Origin: Mytilus trossulus
Taxonomy: Eukaryota; Mollusca; Bivalvia; Mytilida; Mytilidae
Reading direction: 5' to 3'
NCBI RefSeq assembly: GCF_036588685.1
Contig: NC_086386.1
Span: 21,410,931-21,474,930, forward strand
DNA: 64,000 nt
Shown here: positions 13,101 to 23,200 of the stretch, in pieces
Numbering within the stretch: the stretch's first letter is position 1
Layout: the number at the start of each line of letters is the position of its first letter
The notes under the pieces: generated by a model
Told to the model about the DNA's origin: nothing
Seen by the model: the letters and a program-made list of their open reading frames with translations, nothing else
Database searches by the model: none
Position numbers and translations under genes: made by a program

Positions 13101-16100
13101 AATGCATGTACATTTGTCGTCCCTGTCTGCAAATCTATGAACTTTTACATTTGAGAGTTTTAAAGTATTTGCTTATGATATATGTAATAATCAATGGATA
13201 TATAGTTACATTTAAAGGGGGCATTAATTGCCAATTTTATTTTAAAAAGTTGACCCATACTCAGTAATTAGACTTACAAAATACTAAAACATTTAAGGTG
13301 GTACCTAACACTACAGGGAGATAACTCTGTAAAATCAGCAGAACGTTTAAATGACGTTGTGTTCTTAAGGGCATACGATACAGTTTTGATCCTGTATTTA
13401 CAAGTTCATGAAAATTTGCATATAGGCTATTTTTTACCTGATTAATTCAAATATGTAATGAAAAATATACCTTCATGTGCTACTTTTTGAGTAAAATGAG
13501 GTCGAAATTTTGAAGATTTGCTCAAAATTCAGATTTGTGGCCGTAATTTCTTTTTCGAAAGAAAGACATAACTTTTTTGTTATAAAAGATAAACACAAAT
13601 TGTTTTTTGTTAAATAATCGGTAATTTCTGTATTTTATAAGTATTCTAAAAAATACGCAATTTTTTATTCAGAAATAACACATATTTATCAAATGTTCAT
13701 GAATATAGGAAAAAACGTAACTTTTTACTGCATGTTTATCAAAATTAAAAAAAATCCTCTATTTACAGTTTTATAAAATTTGGGTCACATAATCTCCCTG
13801 CAAAATGAAACATATTGCCGTTTTGAAAAATAGGGGTCCATGAACTCGTTTTCAAACTAAATCAGTTTGAATGATAAAAATCAGTCGAAAAAAGCATCTT
13901 TTCCCGATATGTCACAGTTTGACGTCGCGAAAATAACATTTTACGTTAGCAACGTCATTACCTCCCCTGTAACTGTATCGTATGCCCTTAAGGGAATATT
14001 AAGCTTCTCAATGATCAAAATGAGTGTTTGTCAAACTGTTATATAACCAGTGTAATTTTTCTAATAAAACGGTTGGTTCAATATTTTTGTTTTTTTTATA
14101 TTTTTGTCAAAGGGTCAAAGTAAATACTTTGTCAAAATTTTAAGAAAATTAAACGAGCCAAATTAATTTTAGTTCAGGTGTTAGGTACCACCTTAACAGA
14201 ACTACAAAAGTTCAATAGGAAACAATATATAATTCATGCAATCGTTTTAAAGTATCCGAAATTCGTGCGCACTTTCGGATTCGCAGACAAATCAATAAAT
14301 ATTGAGATGACAGCTAAATACTTCGAATTACCTAATGATCCGAGATAATAATATAATTTGTAGTAAAGCATGTGCTATTATTTTATGACGATTTTCCTAC
14401 GTCTGTTTGATAATGTCATAGATTCAATGCTTACATTTTTTAAATTAGCATGCTCATTAAATGCGCAGCCAATCTGAAACTAAAAGTCAAATCATGTTTT
14501 CATACCATGCAACTAATATCAAATTGCTCCCTGTCAATGCTTGTGCCGTTGTTTTGCAAGGCAACAGTAATAAATGAACTTTAGTAACAGGGATGTGCTC
14601 CTTACATAAAAACCTTTCCAAAAGAGTAACGGAAACGAACGACTGAAATTGTGACTACACGTTTTACGACCCCCCTCATTAATTGGTGGGCCGATAATAT
14701 TTGTCAATCCACTTGCGATATGAACGGTCTTATTTAGACGAAACGCGCGTCTGGCAAATTATGAGCCCGGTACCTTGCTAACTCTTCGCGGCCTTAATAA
14801 GATACCAGTTTTGTCGTCTGATCTTCAATTAAATCAACATGAGCATATGACCGATTGTTATTTTGACTGAGTGTGAATGTATGAGTAACTCGAGAAGTTT
14901 TCTCTGTCGAAGATTGTAGTTTCGCTAGTTGGAGATCATGTGATTCCCTTGGTTTTTTTCTTTTACCTTGATTTGTCTCATATAAATCGTTTTATGAAAT
15001 TCTAACATCGGTAAACAATTAAGGTAGCTCAAAACAAAAATGTGTTTACTTCCAATCACTAACCTTTAAAAGGCTGTTACTTATGAATGTCTAAAAGATA
15101 ATAAAAGAGGTAAATATAGATAGATATAGAAAAATCTTTAAAATGAATGCAATATTTTTTTTATGCAATCGTGATGTACTATTTATGTAATTAGTTGCAA
15201 CAATCTCGGTTAGTTCACTTGAATGAATTTACCTCTATCATCTCTTTAACTATACAGAAAATTTTAACGAAATCTTTATCAACACATCATGGGCTTCAAA
15301 AGGGTGTCTCAAATAGTCCCTATGGTATTCCATTCTCTCATGTAAACATTCTAACCACATAAAAGAAGATACTGTTTCATTAGGTGTAAAATTTGTTCTA
15401 TACACTCTAAAATCTGAGACACTTTTTTGTAGATAATATCAATAGGAACAGCATATAATAAAACCAACACTCTAGGAATAACTATGCAGAAGCTAATTCC
15501 AATTGATAGTGGAAATTTGGAGGACAATACTTTAGACACAGTTAACATTATAATTGGAACTACATAATTGTTGTATATTACTAACATTGCATTAATTTGA
15601 AAGAGTAATCTGTTAGCTATCCATAACTACTACTTTTATAAATTTTCAAACATTATCAAGAAAGTTAGAGCATTTTTAAACTTGGAAGTTATAAAATCGT
15701 CGTCTTGTGCTAGCTTAAGTGTTGCTTTTATTTTCACTGTCAAACAACACTTAGGGGTGGCCTTATCTTGGCGAAAGTGGGGTAGAGAGTTGTCTCATTG
15801 GCACTCACACCACATCTTCCTATATCTATAAACCATCACCTGCCAGCATAAACAAACCTTAAGCGACGCAGTACAAGCACTATAAAACTTTAACACGTAG
15901 TAATTGAGAAGTTTTGAATAAGGTTTTTTTGTAACAGACGCAAACTAAAGATTATTTGCGAATGTATAAAATTGCCGGAATGTTTGGTTGTTTTGTTTTA
16001 TAGCGGTTGACTATCTCACATAGGTTTAGAAGTTAACTGTAGTTAGTGAATATTCTTTTATATGTTTCAGCTGTCGGCCAGTTACTATGTGTATTTACTA

Positions 16101-19100
16101 GTACCAGTGGCAGTAACAACTACCTCACTCTTTACAATAAAGATGCAGCGCCTACTTATCAGTATGCCTGTTTAGTAAGTATTCATTTATGCTTATTTTT
16201 CCTCTGAATTTTTCAAATGTGTTGTTGATGTAAGGAATTATTTTTGCCATTGTTACTTTCTGGCATTGTAATTCAAATTTTCTTTGATTTATTACCGTTT
16301 TGGTGGGGTTCATGGTACTAAGCATTTTTAATTGTAGTCGTCTTTCCCTTTTCAATCTCGCAACCTGATGGGAAACGTAGAAAATGTTGTCATTACATAT
16401 GTAGTCATACATAGTAAGTTTCATTTACCTGGAAATATGAACAGAGGTATGGAGATCAACCAAAGAATAATCAGACAATGATGCTACAACTGCAAGTCAA
16501 CATATAACATTAAGCAATCTGACCATGGTGTTTTGTAGAGCGGTGTTAATATGCATAACACATAGAATATGTATTCTACATTTGCTTTTGTCAACATAAA
16601 TTTTGTTTTACTGTACGCATGGTACAGCCGCAACTTATACGGACACATTATAGTTTATATTAAAATAAGTTATGAATAAGAAAAGCACTGTTGGTGGTTT
16701 TGGGTGTACATGTTGTGCCGTGAAAGTATAATATTGCATTTTCCGAAATATTTGTCGTATACAATGTCATTCATTGAGGACCAACATGCGTTCTCCACAC
16801 ACCTAAATTGTACATACTATATTTAGGTATACTCAACCTCTGATACCATAGTGTCAGCATCTATAAATCCAAAGGAGTGTTTTGATAGTTCACTACAAAC
16901 TCCAACATCAACTGTACATCCGGATGGAGTCACACGAACTTTCACAAATTATGGTGATTGTAAGTATTTTATAGCATTACACTTTCAGTATCAGCAGAAT
17001 TAAGAATTTAAGCATTATATCATATAATTCAGTATTTTTACCTTACTGCCTTACGATTTAAGTTATCCATTGAATTATTCATATGTTCCGATAGTTTGTA
17101 ATCATTATAGTGACTATGATTTGTATAAGATATTTCTTATAGAATGTAAAAAAGTGTATTTGTCCTAACAAACAACTATTTTTTTATGTATTGGTGCTAA
17201 AAATCGGTGTAGCTATTGAGGTATAATCGACTTCTGGAACCATTGTATCAGCATTTAACCTAAAGGTTTGATTTGATAGTACACTGCAAACTTTTACATC
17301 ACAACACACCCACTGACTTCCTAAAGTTTTATCGGAATAGGCTCAGGAAAGCAATAATTGCGTTCATCAAAATAATTTATTTGATTGAAACTTATTCTAT
17401 TAAACGTATATGCGGTATGATAATAGAAAAGAGAGGCAACGGTTACTAAAGGGTTATTCAAAATCCAAAGTCTTTCCTTATTAATTGTCATTTACCATGT
17501 ACGATTAACTAATTGGTATTCAATTTATTTGTATATATTTCTTATTTCAGCTGTATGTTGTAAGTATAGATTTTTATCAATTCCAATTATCATTGGCTTT
17601 TTTTCTTTCTCTTCCAACAGCTTTTTTTCTTTCGCTTCCAACAGCTTTTTTTCTTTCTCTTCCAACAGCTTTTTTTCTTTCTCTTCCAACAGCTTTTTTG
17701 TAACCAATTGAGTACCAGACTTTGTAAAAATCAGTTATGAATAATATCAAAACATGGTCTATAAAACAACCTGCCAGCCTATGTTACTGTAATCCCCATT
17801 TTGGGTTTGAAGGGGAGGTCTTGCATGTTCACTAATTCAAGCAATATCTAGAACAACTTTAATTCGAATGGTAGCAGCTTATGGATTTAGATCCCCTCAA
17901 ATGTCAATTACTAGTAGTAGTGTATTTTCACCAAATAAAAGCGTATATATACCAGAATAATCAAAAGACGAATGTTATATTCATGTTCCATTATACATTC
18001 TGAACTTAAATAGTGTAAAAAGTAAAATCACAAAAATACTGAACTCAGAGGAAAATCAATTAGGAAAGTCCATAATACATGGCAAAATCAAATAACAAAA
18101 CGCAACAAAAACGAATGGACAAGAACTGTCATATTCCTGACTTGGTACAGGCTTTTTTTGAAATGTAGAAAATGGTGGATTAAACCTGGTTCCATAGCGC
18201 TAACCCTCTCACTTTAATAATAGTCTTTTTAGTGGGATGTTGTTTGCCATTTCTTTCACCACTGTCTGATTCTTATGAGATTGGCACTTGCAGTATTAAT
18301 GGTGAAAATGCAGTGTTGTACAGTGTTTAAACCCTTTTGTTTTGCCTAATATATTGTAATAGTAGCAAACTAAATGATGAATTGAACATTATTCATATCA
18401 TGAACCTGTTCAACATGCAGTCAAAGACTTTACCGTTACCTTCTTTTATATCATTTAAATTCTAAATAGTGGCTATTATTTGTAAGTTTTAATTAACTAT
18501 CTAAGCGAACAGGAGCTTAAATTGTAATAGCATTGACCAATACACGAAGCCAGGCGGATTATTAATATAGTATTTAAAAAGGTTTTAAAAAATTCAGACT
18601 TTTTATCGGAATTCTCTTGCAAAATTTTAAATATTAATTTGTAAAATAAGTTTTTATTCAGTTTTTCTATTCATTATTATATGCAAGACTAATAAATTGC
18701 TTGCATTTTATCAGTTTTAGTTAAAGTAACATCTTAAGAAACATATCAAAAGTAAACATTTTTTGTTTTTGTTTTCTTTTTTGTTGTTGAGTGTTCAGCG
18801 TCTTTAGTATCTACTCATATTTTTTTTTTCATCATTCATTAGTATGTATTTCTTTCAGATCCATCGTCGTCACCGACATCTACCAATTTACTATGGCTGT
18901 ATATATTAATAGCAATTATTATTATTCTAATAATAATTGCTATCATAATACTGATATGCTATCTGAAACGTAAGAAGAAACGAAAAGAACAGAAAAAAGC
19001 AGATGAAGAATCATTGCACCCTTCTGAATCAGAAGAAGAAGAAAAGAGAAACGATGAAGAACAAAAACGAGACGAAAAGAAACGAGAAGAACAAAAACGT

Positions 19101-19238
19101 GAACCAAGTCCCATTCCAGTGAAAGATGAGGACAGGACTTCCATAGACTCGGGAATTCAGCAGGATAAAAAAGAAGAGGAGAAAGCCAAGAAAGTGGTAA
19201 TAGTGAGTGTGACAGTAGTTCTTTCTTTAATACTGTAG
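1074..19238 (+). CDS. Single-pass membrane protein with Cys-rich DUF7042/7043-like ectodomain (multi-exon gene span)
   Basis: Exons 1074-1125, 5524-5722, 5973-6085, 10290-10421, 11932-12090, 16071-16174, 16827-16959, optional 17551-17559 and 18859-19196 (or read-through to TAG 19236-19238) join in one open frame with GT-AG introns. This gives about 410 codons to the last donor, or 423 aa with read-through (426 with the microexon). Visible parts: signal peptide (residues 1-17), ectodomain with 11 Cys (12 with the microexon) and one NYT sequon, an Ile-rich transmembrane helix at residues 308-333, then KRKKKRK and a Glu/Lys/Arg-rich cytoplasmic segment. The early W-(R)-T-S-S-K-G motif and Cys spacing resemble molluscan secreted or membrane proteins carrying DUF7042/7043-type domains, whose function is unknown to me. 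A surface receptor or adhesion role is inference from topology only. The exon chain is well supported; the family name is from memory. Confidence 0.8.
1515..2170 (+). repeat. Dispersed mussel-type SINE-like element
   Basis: Starts at gaagatgtggtatttttgcc, contains 'ggctataaaaggccccg', 'aaacaaacgacaaccactga' and 'aggctcctgacttggaacag', and shares this order with copies at 30478, 36780 and 58447. Located in intron 1, just after the signal-peptide exon. The 3' boundary is approximate. Confidence 0.65.
3082..5022. repeat. ~365-bp repeat in direct and inverted copies (large palindromic array)
   Basis: Two direct copies (about 3082-3445 and 3446-3810, with a third start to 3832) meet about three inverted copies (from about 3833, 4199, 4572, and a part from 4942). 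Landmarks are 'agtgagagccccctgatctc' (3111, 3478) and its complement 'gagatcagg...ctctcac' (3857 onward), spaced 362-373 bp. The centre at about 3833 has almost no spacer. Entirely within intron 1. Confidence 0.85.
5524..5722 (+). CDS. Exon 2: N-terminal ectodomain
   Basis: Acceptor ttgcag and donor aa|gtgagt. It encodes PACSNLLPF, then TTWRTSSKGTW, and ends near MDCEDD. The Cys followed by a Trp and SSKG segment is the feature that most resembles the start of DUF7042/7044-type molluscan domains. Phase 1 in, phase 2 out. Confidence 0.85.
5973..6085 (+). CDS. Exon 3: ectodomain
   Basis: Encodes SATTVNLFGGPKYIYVCVKF and then a Ser/Tyr-rich stretch ending YYFGS. Acceptor ttgttag, donor gtatgt; phase 2 in, phase 1 out, matching both neighbours. 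Confidence 0.87.
6086..10289. repeat. Intron 3 with a faint ~0.9-1 kb internal duplication
   Basis: No exon found inside. Landmarks recur in order: 'acacgtcattc' (7855 and 8759), 'ttagatttgcttttaaattg' (8032) against 'ttagctttgcttttaaatat' (9011), and 'aaagtaaacagcacaatgtg' (8377) against 'aaagtgaacggtactatgtg' (9336). An old, diverged tandem duplication is likely. 7430-7520 also holds a GC-richer repeat-like stretch. Confidence 0.4.
10290..10421 (+). CDS. Exon 4: ectodomain
   Basis: Encodes GSTTLAVGTYERIILLPTTS, then FASHCAEKS and HVAIKDG. It is 132 nt and symmetric phase 1 (acceptor tttccag, donor gtattt). One Cys. Removing it would keep frame but lose a Cys. Confidence 0.85.
10828..11010 (+). 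repeat. SINE-like element fragment
   Basis: Contains 'gccaatgaggtaactctcca' and 'ggtcaaagtacggtcttcaa', the internal part of the same dispersed family as 30478-30990. Both ends look truncated. Confidence 0.55.
11140..11425. repeat. Dispersed repeat D, copy 1
   Basis: Matches 27868-28155: both carry 'acgaatgccgcatgtggagc'-like sequence, 'ctaaccctt', 'ttttggtgg...ttcgtgttgctta', and 'gagtttgac...ctctggtatcttt'. A partial copy lies at 23430-23505. Confidence 0.75.
11932..12090 (+). CDS. Exon 5: ectodomain with four Cys and a glycosylation sequon
   Basis: 159 nt, symmetric phase 1 (acceptor gtttcag, donor gtaagt). It encodes TCPTSIHGTFSY, then TACTS, DVCST and FNYTVCAEEQ. The pattern TCP..-G-F-Y...C...C....F.YT.C is the strongest family-like signature of the ectodomain. 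NYT is the only N-glycosylation sequon I saw. Confidence 0.88.
13297..14192. mobile_element. Outer MITE with TTAA target site and 15-bp perfect TIR
   Basis: Starts GGTGGTACCTAACAC and ends with the exact reverse complement GTGTTAGGTACCACC, flanked by TTAA on both sides (13293-13296, 14193-14196). No transposase frame inside. TTAA duplication and GG-type ends fit a piggyBac-like non-autonomous element; the family name is inference. About 270 bp without the nested element. Confidence 0.85.
13369..13987. mobile_element. Inner MITE nested in the outer one, TTAA target site, 17-bp perfect TIR
   Basis: Starts GGGCATACGATACAGTT and ends with its exact reverse complement AACTGTATCGTATGCCC, with TTAA at 13365-13368 and 13988-13991. 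It is 619 bp with no transposase frame, and lies inside the 13297-14192 element, so it inserted later. Confidence 0.88.
14660..14810. repeat. Dispersed repeat with acgaaacgcgcgtctggc motif
   Basis: The segment includes 'tttagacgaaacgcgcgtct', 'atgagcccggtacc' and 'ctcttcgcggcc', GC-richer than its surroundings. The acgaaacgcgcgtctgg motif is one I remember from many mussel sequences. Confidence 0.5.
15780..15835 (-). repeat. SINE-like 5' fragment, inverted
   Basis: 'gagagttgtctcattggcac' and 'tcacaccacatcttcctata' are the reverse complement of the 5' end of the 30478-type element. Confidence 0.65.
16071..16174 (+). CDS. Exon 6: ectodomain
   Basis: Encodes AVGQLLCVFTSTSGSNNYLT and then LYNKD and YQYACL. 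Acceptor tttcag, donor gtaagt; phase 1 in, phase 0 out. It supplies two Cys. Confidence 0.87.
16827..16959 (+). CDS. Exon 7: last large ectodomain exon
   Basis: Encodes VYSTSDTIVSASINPKECF and ends TRTFTNYGD. Acceptor atttag, donor gtaagt; phase 0 in, phase 1 out. A decayed copy of this exon lies about 400 bp downstream in the following intron. Confidence 0.87.
17221..17310 (+). pseudogene. Decayed duplicate of exon 7
   Basis: The stretch after an AG at 17219-17220 parallels exon 7 almost base for base for about 80 nt: gtataatcgacttctgg against gtatactcaacctctga, then 'cattgtatcagcat', 'taaaggtttgatttgatagt' and 'acactgcaaac'. In the exon 7 frame the second codon is TAA, and indels occur further on. 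It is a dead exon copy, not an alternative exon. Confidence 0.75.
17551..17559 (+). CDS. Candidate 9-nt microexon (Ser-Val-Cys)
   Basis: A good acceptor (cttatttcag) is followed 9 nt later by a strong donor (gtaagt). Phase 1 in and out, so inclusion adds SVC between NYGD and YPSSSP without changing frame. It raises ectodomain Cys from 11 to 12, which would allow full disulfide pairing. Not confirmed by transcript. Confidence 0.5.
17595..17700. repeat. Four-copy 24-bp polypyrimidine tandem repeat
   Basis: About four copies of a unit of T7, CTTTCTC-type pyrimidines and CCAACAG follow one another; one copy has a g variant. Each unit looks like a 3' splice acceptor (pyrimidine tract then CAG). 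It lies just after the candidate microexon. The reverse strand would read KKLLEEKE repeats, which I treat as a by-product. Confidence 0.85.
18015..18300 (+). repeat. Dispersed repeat B, copy 1
   Basis: Carries 'aaatcacaaaaatactgaac', 'catattcctgacttggtaca' and 'accctctcactt', in the same order as 25607-25810 and, inverted, 59790-60070. A truncated copy begins near 7559. It lies in the intron before the transmembrane exon. Confidence 0.7.
18859..19238 (+). CDS. Transmembrane exon with charged cytoplasmic segment; splice donor or read-through stop
   Basis: Acceptor tctttcag. Encodes YPSSSPTSTN, the transmembrane helix (LLWLYILIAIIII onward, 18888-18965), stop-transfer KRKKKRKEQKK, an acidic SESEEEE patch, EEQKRDEKKREEQKRE and PSPIPVKDED. 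After KAKKV the sequence can splice at 19196 (gtg|gtaata, phase 0) or read on for 13 hydrophobic residues to TAG at 19236-19238. AATAAA at 19293-19298 supports a terminal-exon use. The Glu/Lys/Arg stretch probably forms a charged helix. Confidence 0.8.
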
Positions 19239-19292
19239 CTTATGTGTGATATATATTTACATAGTTTGATGCTAGAATTAGACAACTAACAC

Positions 19293-19298
19293 AATAAA
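19293..19298 (+). terminator. Poly(A) signal AATAAA for the short form
   Basis: Canonical hexamer 55 nt after TAG 19236-19238, in the right position to end a transcript that keeps the transmembrane exon as its last exon. Confidence 0.5.
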
Positions 19299-20235
19299 AC
19301 TTTATCTTTACACTTTCCTTAATCTTTGGATTACAACATGAGTGTGTGCTTTTCTTTAATTTCTACTGCCTTTCGTGTGATAAAAGTTAAATTTGAATTT
19401 AGCATATAGTGTTAGTTAGACGATTCCCTCCCAGAAAAAAGGAAGAACAAACATATTGGTAAAATAAATATCACAGTCTAATAAAGAAATTATTGTTTAA
19501 TGGTTGGGATGTGTGGTATTGTTACCTTTGCCTTATGCTTTATATTTCGATGTATATGCATGACAATATAAATGTACCAAAGCAACAAGGTTACAAGGAT
19601 CAAGTTTTCCTTTAATATTCTCCTAAAAGTACTTAAATCCCAATCTATCTTCTGACTTTTTTACTAGGTCTTTATTGCATAACAAAAAGAATCATTTAAT
19701 TCGATATAGTGACCTCTATTTATGACACACAGGAATCGGATAAGTCAATACATTGACCTCTATTACATTAACACAACGAATCTAATTATTAAATACAGAA
19801 ACCTTTATTTCATTGCATCCTTCAAAAGTTGTTTGATCTGACATCCATAATTAGACTATTTCCAAAGTTAGGACTTGAACATTAATGAATCAATATTGTA
19901 ATTTAATCCAGACAATTTAATTCTCATGAAATGCAGAATTTTAACTGCAAAGGTGAAGGATATTCATCTGCAAATTGCATGTTAGATTTTACCTGAACAA
20001 TTGTCAATTAAAAGTCCATAGAACTATTGAATCTTTTCTTCTTGGTTTAAATACACAACATTAGCTTCGCTATCAACGAAGTATTCAATATAAAAAAACC
20101 TATTGAAATTAAAAAGGAAAGCTTTTATAAGTGCTTCAATATTTTCTTTTTAAAAGTTATAGACATGATTTAAATACAAAATTGTTAAATTCAAACACAA
20201 AGTTTATGATGTAAAACCATTAGACTTATTCAATA

Positions 20236-20295
20236 ATGTCGGATAATAGTAAAACAGATTACCAAGGTGACTTTCATCACAATAGCGATTCAGAG
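20236..20295 (+). CDS. Exon: MSDNSKTDYQGDFHHNSDSE
   Basis: ATG at 20236, 20 codons, donor gag|gtatgt, phase 0. It can be the first coding exon of a separate gene. Alternatively it is an internal exon from 20224, because 12 in-frame nt follow an AG at 20222-20223, though the pyrimidine tract there is poor. Confidence 0.6.
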
Positions 20296-23200
20296 GTATG
20301 TAAATTTACTCTATGAATATATCTACGTATAACTTTTGTTAAGTTTAATTGATTATATAAAATGGGAATATTATGATTCTTAGCTTTTTTGTTGATACAA
20401 GTCTTTAATCTTAAATCATTTTTTATTTAAAATTGTTTGTAATTTGTAAACAGATTTTTATATAATTTCGTCTGTCTTACAAATGTATGTTTACAAACAA
20501 GCATTTCTTTCATTATAAAGCATTTTGTTACGTTTCTACTTAGTGTCCACCGGAAGTATCAAACTAAGTCCATAAACAACAAATAAGTAAATAGTAAAAT
20601 GGTAAAAACATATCTTTATATTTTTCATTTTCGCTATCAGTTTCACATATTTCACACGTGGACAATACTTATGATATAACATTAGTTGTTGTCATTTCGA
20701 ATACAACTAAATCCAAAACATACTATATTTTTAATATGCAACATATCCATTATCTACTTTCAATTATTAACAGACTATTCCAATGATGTTTTATTAAAGT
20801 ACATCTTAGTATTAGAAAAGCCATGTGGTATGTGTACCTATCCGGCATGCTCTTGAAATATATACATGATATATGCGTGATTAGTCTACAAATTGGACCT
20901 TTCTTTATTTCTTGTTACTAGAAATTATAGGAACTGCTATTTATTTGTAACACTATCGTATCTGACTATTGAATTAGTTCTGTTGAACATGAAAGGCGAT
21001 CAATCATCAACATTATCTGACAAAGAGCTAAGGGATGACCTGCAATTAAATGGCTTTGATCTCAAAATTGCAAATCGTAACCAGTTGTCTTACATTTAGT
21101 CATACTGCTATTTGGACATTTGCATTGACTGGCGCCACACAAATAGAAACACAGCCCCATGACAACATTGCATAACAACATATCACAAGAAGACTCATTG
21201 CAAATCAATTAAATATTGTTTGCAATTCAGTTTCCTTTTAAATTGTTATTTAATATTCAATACATTCACATCTAAATAGATAAGTTGTCCTTCATGAATT
21301 ACATTATCATTGTTGAAAAAGCAAATAGAGACCATGAATTTAAATTTCAAAATTCACTGTTGTTTAAAGAACGATAAATTTATTGAAACAAGTTTCATTA
21401 GTAAATTTGTTCTCTGCTTAAATTAGATAAAGAATTGAAATGGTAAGAAAACATAATCTATATAAATATATTTCATCTATTGACCATTTTACAAAAAGGA
21501 GATAAGTTTTTATTTTGTGTATAAATGTTTCACAACAAGATATATGGGAAACTTTATGAATCGCGAAAGTGGGGTAAGAATTTATTTTAAAATAATATTG
21601 TTATGTATTTACTTTTTTTTCTAACTTGAATACATTGACCTGAAGCCCCATGTTTAACAGATCTTGTATTATGTATCAGTGTTCATAATTCAACAAAAGA
21701 TTATCACTAGTATCCTATACAACAAATGTAGATTTTTAATATTTTTATAGATATAAGAACATGTGATATGAGTGCAAATGAGACAACTCTTCACCCAAAT
21801 CACAATTTGCCAAAAACAAAGACCATTATAGGTCAAAGTAGGGTCTTCAAGACGAAACCTTTGCACACACCGAAAAGCAAGTTCATGTTCAAATAACATA
21901 AGTTAAGTCCCCGTGGTAAATATTGTATTTCATAATGATAAAAAGTGACTCTTATTATCCGAATTCAACTTTCCAAAACAATCCGAAGTTTAATTTGAAA
22001 CAAGCTACGTGAGTGCAATTTCCAAAACAAGTATTCAATGGAAAAAACAATCGTCATACAAAAACGCATTGTAAATTTGTCTATATGTAAGACAACATAG
22101 AACAGGTTAATGACTAAACACTATGTTTGTCTTACCAACCATACATCCCTTACTGATCGATTGGATTTTTAAAAACTCTTGTGAAGCAAATGTTTTTCAA
22201 ATCTTTCTGATAATTGAAAAAAGGAGATTCTGTGAAAAAGAATTTTAGACATTGACAATGTTACTCAATAACCCATATTTCATGGAGTACTTGCATCTAA
22301 TATCTAATATACTCTTGAATCTAAAATATCTGGTGCATATCTTATCGGTATTTACACAGATTCACAACTTCAAAGTACACTCTGTAGCAAGTGTGATGAT
22401 TTCAAAATTCCAATTGTAAACTTCTCATTTCTTAACAGTTAAATGTCCTCTACCTTACCGTATGACGATACGCTCTAGAATCTAAAAACTATGCGTCAAT
22501 TCCCTTCGATTGCTTTCGACACAAAATCGGTCCCAAGTGCAGAAATAAGGAACTACGACAGGTATCGATACCATATAAGTTTAACAAATTGACCATTACG
22601 ATGTGTCTCAACTCATACCGATTCTTATGCCGATAGCTGCAGGAATATTGTAAGATGCTTACCACTTTGAAACAACTGACCTTTCTTCTTTAAGATTTAT
22701 TGGGATTCCCTTTTTTGTACCTTGATAAGCAATAAAATGAAAGATAATAGGAATAGCAACAAGTCATTGATAGATCTAGCTATCTATTCTCCAAAAACAT
22801 CACATGACTATTCTAAGAGGACTTTATTAGAAAACCATATGCATTGGTTTTACCAATCTGGATGTTTTTGAAAACTTATCAAAGATGCTAGGCTTATTAT
22901 TTTAATCCTTAGTATTTTCAACAATCTGGCTTTAATACAATTCATCTTGTCAATCATGCAGGACACTGATCAGTTATGCATTGTATTCTTTCTCTTTTGA
23001 TGCATACAATTATATTGAAATTACTTTTAAAAGTAAACTTGCATGTTACCCTTACGTTTCTTTTTTGTGGTTTCAATAATTAATGTCTGATTTTCAACCG
23101 GTTTTGATAGTTGTATCCCTTTTTTCATCTTCGATTACGAATATATTTATAACTATTGCATGTCACAAAGAGACGTCAAATCGAACATCCTAATTAGATT

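Noticed and set aside
17221-17310. Mutually exclusive alternative exon 7
   Set aside because: TAA at its second codon in the required phase, plus indels.
17525-17707. Minus-strand frame encoding KKLLEEKE repeats
   Set aside because: Explained by the 24-bp polypyrimidine repeat inside an intron of the + strand gene; no promoter or splice support.
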